Assembly (NCBI RefSeq): GCF_007747215.1
Contig: NZ_CP036273.1
Coordinates: 4,696,322 to 4,760,321, forward strand
DNA from: Urbifossiella limnaea
GTDB taxonomy: Bacteria > Planctomycetota > Planctomycetia > Gemmatales > Gemmataceae
Length of the DNA stretch: 64,000 nucleotides
Direction of reading: 5' to 3'
Shown here: piece by piece, positions 62,206 to 64,000 of the stretch
Position numbering within the stretch: the first letter of the stretch is position 1
How the letters are laid out: each line of letters opens with the position of its first letter
Notes under the pieces: generated by a model
Database searches by the model: none
Seen by the model: the letters and a program-made list of their open reading frames with translations, nothing else
What the model was told of the DNA's origin: nothing
Program-made: the position numbers and the translations under genes

Positions 62206-63168
62206 TTACGGCCCGGCGACGCGGAATTCGGCCGCCTGACTGCGGGCCGCGCGGCCGGTCAGCGGGTCGCGCACTTCGACCGTGACCGTGTACACGCCGA
62301 CCTGCGGCGGTATGCGAATCTGGTACGGCTGGAAATAGTCGCGGACAGGCGACTGCGAGCGCTCGTCGTGCTGGAACCGTACCACCTGCACCCGCTGACG
62401 GTAGTCGGCGGGATCGACCTGCTCCACCAGTTGCCCCTTCGCGTCGCGCACCTCCAGGAGCGTGACCGCACGAGTGACGTACCCGTCGGCCGCGGCCTGG
62501 CAGCCGAGGTTCCGCACCTCGACGTACAGCCGGGCCAGGTCGCCCGGGCGGTACGGCTGGGCCTGCGGCCACGGCTCGAATTTGCCGAAGCCGCCGATCT
62601 TCCGGCAAAACGCTACCTTCTCCACCCGCAGCGCCGCCTTCGCCTCCAGCTTCGCCGCCGCCCCGCTGAGTTGGTCGGCGAGGTGGCCGGCCTCCTGCGG
62701 GTCGGGGGCACTCAGGTTCATCGCCGCGCCGCGGGCCAGGACCGGCATCACTGCCAGGGCGAAGTCCTGGTTCGGCTTGTCGAGCTTTTCGAGGTGTCGG
62801 ATGGCGTCCTCGGGCCGGTTTTCGACGTACGCCCGCATCGCGGCCAGCAGCGGCGGTTCCGGCAGCGGTGCAACGCCGGGCAGCGGGAACGGGCCGGGTT
62901 CTGCCTTCACCGTCAGCACGCTCTCCGGCGGCGGCACGAGCGGGTCGGGTTCGACCGTGGCCAACTTCGGCGCTGCCGGCGTGTCGGCGATCGGCTTCGG
63001 CTCGCTCGCCGGCCGGGCCACGATCGACTCACCCGGCTTCAGGCTGGCGAACCCGTCGGCCCTTGCAGGCGGCTTGTGGTCGGGGTGCGCAACGTCGCCG
63101 TGGACGTGGAGGCAGCCGGGGGCGAACCCGATCGCCAGCGCCGCGAGGAGCCGGGGGGAGACGGCCAT
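62206..63168 (-). CDS. Lipoprotein with helical repeat-like middle
   Basis: Protein of 320 aa. The N-terminus SPRLLAALAIGFAPGC ends in a lipobox (APGC) so it should be lipid-anchored. A proline-rich spacer (PDPLVPPPESVLTVKAEPGP) is followed by a helical segment with PLLAAMRAYVENRPEDAIRH and LEKLDKPNQDFALAVMPVLA, resembling a TPR-like unit. The C-terminal half is a beta-sandwich (YRPGDLARLYVEVRNLGCQA, VGVYTVTVEVRDPLTGRAAR). A second cysteine lies in each half. No enzyme family is recognised; such proteins may scaffold outer-membrane complexes. ATG 63168. Confidence 0.75.
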   Translation of the reverse strand: MAVSPRLLAALAIGFAPGCLHVHGDVAHPDHKPPARADGFASLKPGESIVARPASEPKPIADTPAAPKLATVEPDPLVPPPESVLTVKAEPGPFPLPGVAPLPEPPLLAAMRAYVENRPEDAIRHLEKLDKPNQDFALAVMPVLARGAAMNLSAPDPQEAGHLADQLSGAAAKLEAKAALRVEKVAFCRKIGGFGKFEPWPQAQPYRPGDLARLYVEVRNLGCQAAADGYVTRAVTLLEVRDAKGQLVEQVDPADYRQRVQVVRFQHDERSQSPVRDYFQPYQIRIPPQVGVYTVTVEVRDPLTGRAARSQAAEFRVAGP

Positions 63169-63308
63169 CCGTGACCTCGAAACCCTATTCGGCCGCAACC
63201 CGGCCCCCTGCCGTATAAGCGGGTCGCGGCGCGGCGCCAAGCCGACCCGTTGCCGATTGCGACCGCTGCGGGCAGGATAAGCCCGCCCCCCTCTCCCGGA
63301 GCTCGCCA

Positions 63309-64000
63309 ATGCCCCGCCTCCTCGCGGCCGCCGCACTCGTCGCCGCCCTCGCACTCCCCGCCGTCAGCCAGCCGACGCCCGACGCCGTGACCGTCGAGCG
63401 CGGCGTCGAGTACGGCAAGGCCGGCGGCGTGAGCCTGCAACTGAACCTGGCCCGGCCGAAGGGCGACGGCCCGTTCCCGGCGGTGGTATGCATCCACGGC
63501 GGTGGCTTCCGCGCCGGCAAGCGCGAGAGCTACGACCCGCTCACGGTGAAGCTCGCGCAGCGCGGCTACGTCGCCGTCACGGTCAGCTACCGGCTGGCGC
63601 CAGCGCACCCGTTCCCGGCCGCGGTCCACGACGTGAAGGCGGCGGTGCGGTGGGTGCGCACCAACGCCGCGAAGCTGAAGATCGACCCCGACCGTATCGG
63701 CGTCACCGGCGGGTCGGCCGGCGGGCACCTGGCGCAGTTCCTAGGAGTCACCGGTGACGTAGAGGAGTTCGAGGGCGACGGCGGCAATCCCGGCGTGTCG
63801 AGCAGGGTGAAGTGCGTGGTGAACGTTTACGGCCCGAGCGACTTCACCAAGAGCTACGGCAAGAGCGTGGACGCGGCCGAAGTGTTGCCGCTGTTCCTCG
63901 GCGGCAACCTGGAAACGGCCCGCGCCGCGCACGTCCGCAGCAGCCCGCTGAACTGGGTGACGCCGAACGCCGCCCCGACGCTGTGCATCCACGGCACCGA
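63309..64000 (+). CDS. Exported alpha/beta hydrolase (3' end outside window)
   Basis: Partial gene of 230 codons running off the right edge. A signal peptide (RLLAAAALVAALALPAVSQP) precedes a hormone-sensitive-lipase/BD-FAE type hydrolase. The oxyanion block is VVCIHGGGFRAGKRESYDP, then YVAVTVSYRLAPAHPFPAAV and the nucleophile elbow IGVTGGSAGGHLAQFL (GxSxG). The sequence near the edge (TPNAAPTLCIHGT) is the strand before the catalytic Asp, so Asp and His are off-window. It likely hydrolyses an ester such as an acetylated sugar. ATG 63309. Confidence 0.87.
   Translation, partial: MPRLLAAAALVAALALPAVSQPTPDAVTVERGVEYGKAGGVSLQLNLARPKGDGPFPAVVCIHGGGFRAGKRESYDPLTVKLAQRGYVAVTVSYRLAPAHPFPAAVHDVKAAVRWVRTNAAKLKIDPDRIGVTGGSAGGHLAQFLGVTGDVEEFEGDGGNPGVSSRVKCVVNVYGPSDFTKSYGKSVDAAEVLPLFLGGNLETARAAHVRSSPLNWVTPNAAPTLCIHGT

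Noticed and set aside
1-64000. CRISPR arrays, rRNA genes, defence systems or biosynthetic gene clusters
   Set aside because: No regularly spaced repeats, no rRNA-like sequence and no recognisable nuclease, restriction, NRPS or PKS genes were seen.

Overview
The window is high-GC bacterial DNA that looks planctomycetal, most likely family Gemmataceae. The pointers are a sigma-factor/Ser-Thr-kinase pair, a DUF1571 lipoprotein, a BBP7-type outer-membrane barrel, an FG-GAP surface protein opening with the LEDRVVPA motif, a small WVVRD...PGHYRGLLGLP protein, and several secreted proteins without recognisable relatives. This placement is inferred from gene content, not from a marker gene.

Region by region. 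(1) 1-2.5 kb is an insertion-sequence pile-up: an ISAs1 transposase running off the left edge, a 5'-truncated IS4/Tn5-like transposase, and the last 39 codons of an IS66 transposase. (2) 2.7-6.9 kb holds an ECF sigma factor, a membrane Ser/Thr kinase, a radical SAM protein and a DUF1571 lipoprotein. (3) 7.0-11.5 kb is a second pile-up: a truncated ISAzo13-type gene with an intact -1 slippery heptamer, a compact IS701-like element with 17-bp perfect ends, and an IS66 element whose large transposase carries a 1-nt deletion and an amber codon. (4) 12.1-20.7 kb is a complete chemosensory cluster (cheA, cheW, soluble PAS-PAS receptor, cheY, cheB, cheR, cheX-like) ending in a Ser/Thr kinase fused to a receiver domain that lacks the phospho-acceptor Asp. 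No flagellar or pilus gene is visible, so it may control something other than motility.

(5) 21-48 kb is dominated by glycogen and fermentation genes on the minus strand: glgX, then (after one plus-strand cation/proton antiporter) 20 co-directional genes from ldh at 48.0 kb down to an HlyD-type gene at 24.6 kb. In transcription order these are ldh, BON, phosphoketolase, acetate kinase, LOG-family protein, glycogen phosphorylase, DUF2254, SBF transporter, HAD phosphatase, glycerol-1-P-dehydrogenase-like, PPK2, NTF2-like, two surface proteins, a 68-aa protein, HdeD, GH63-like glucosidase, a bestrophin-like protein, DUF3302 and HlyD. Several joints are ATGA overlaps. Together they could break reserve glucan down to acetyl-phosphate, acetate and lactate, making ATP without respiration, with polyphosphate as a further phosphate donor and HdeD/DUF3302/HlyD at the envelope.

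(6) 48-64 kb is mixed housekeeping and surface functions: a decayed secreted-protein gene, a G8/beta-helix protein, a glutathione peroxidase-MBL-GNAT operon, a PQQ-type propeller, a BBP7 barrel, a small secreted protein, a DUF58 protein, purF, a sulfite-oxidase-like molybdoenzyme, a lipoprotein and a partial alpha/beta hydrolase. Two long palindromes (16357-16440 and 60801-60859) sharing GAGCCGGG-type arm ends lie between genes and may belong to one dispersed repeat family.
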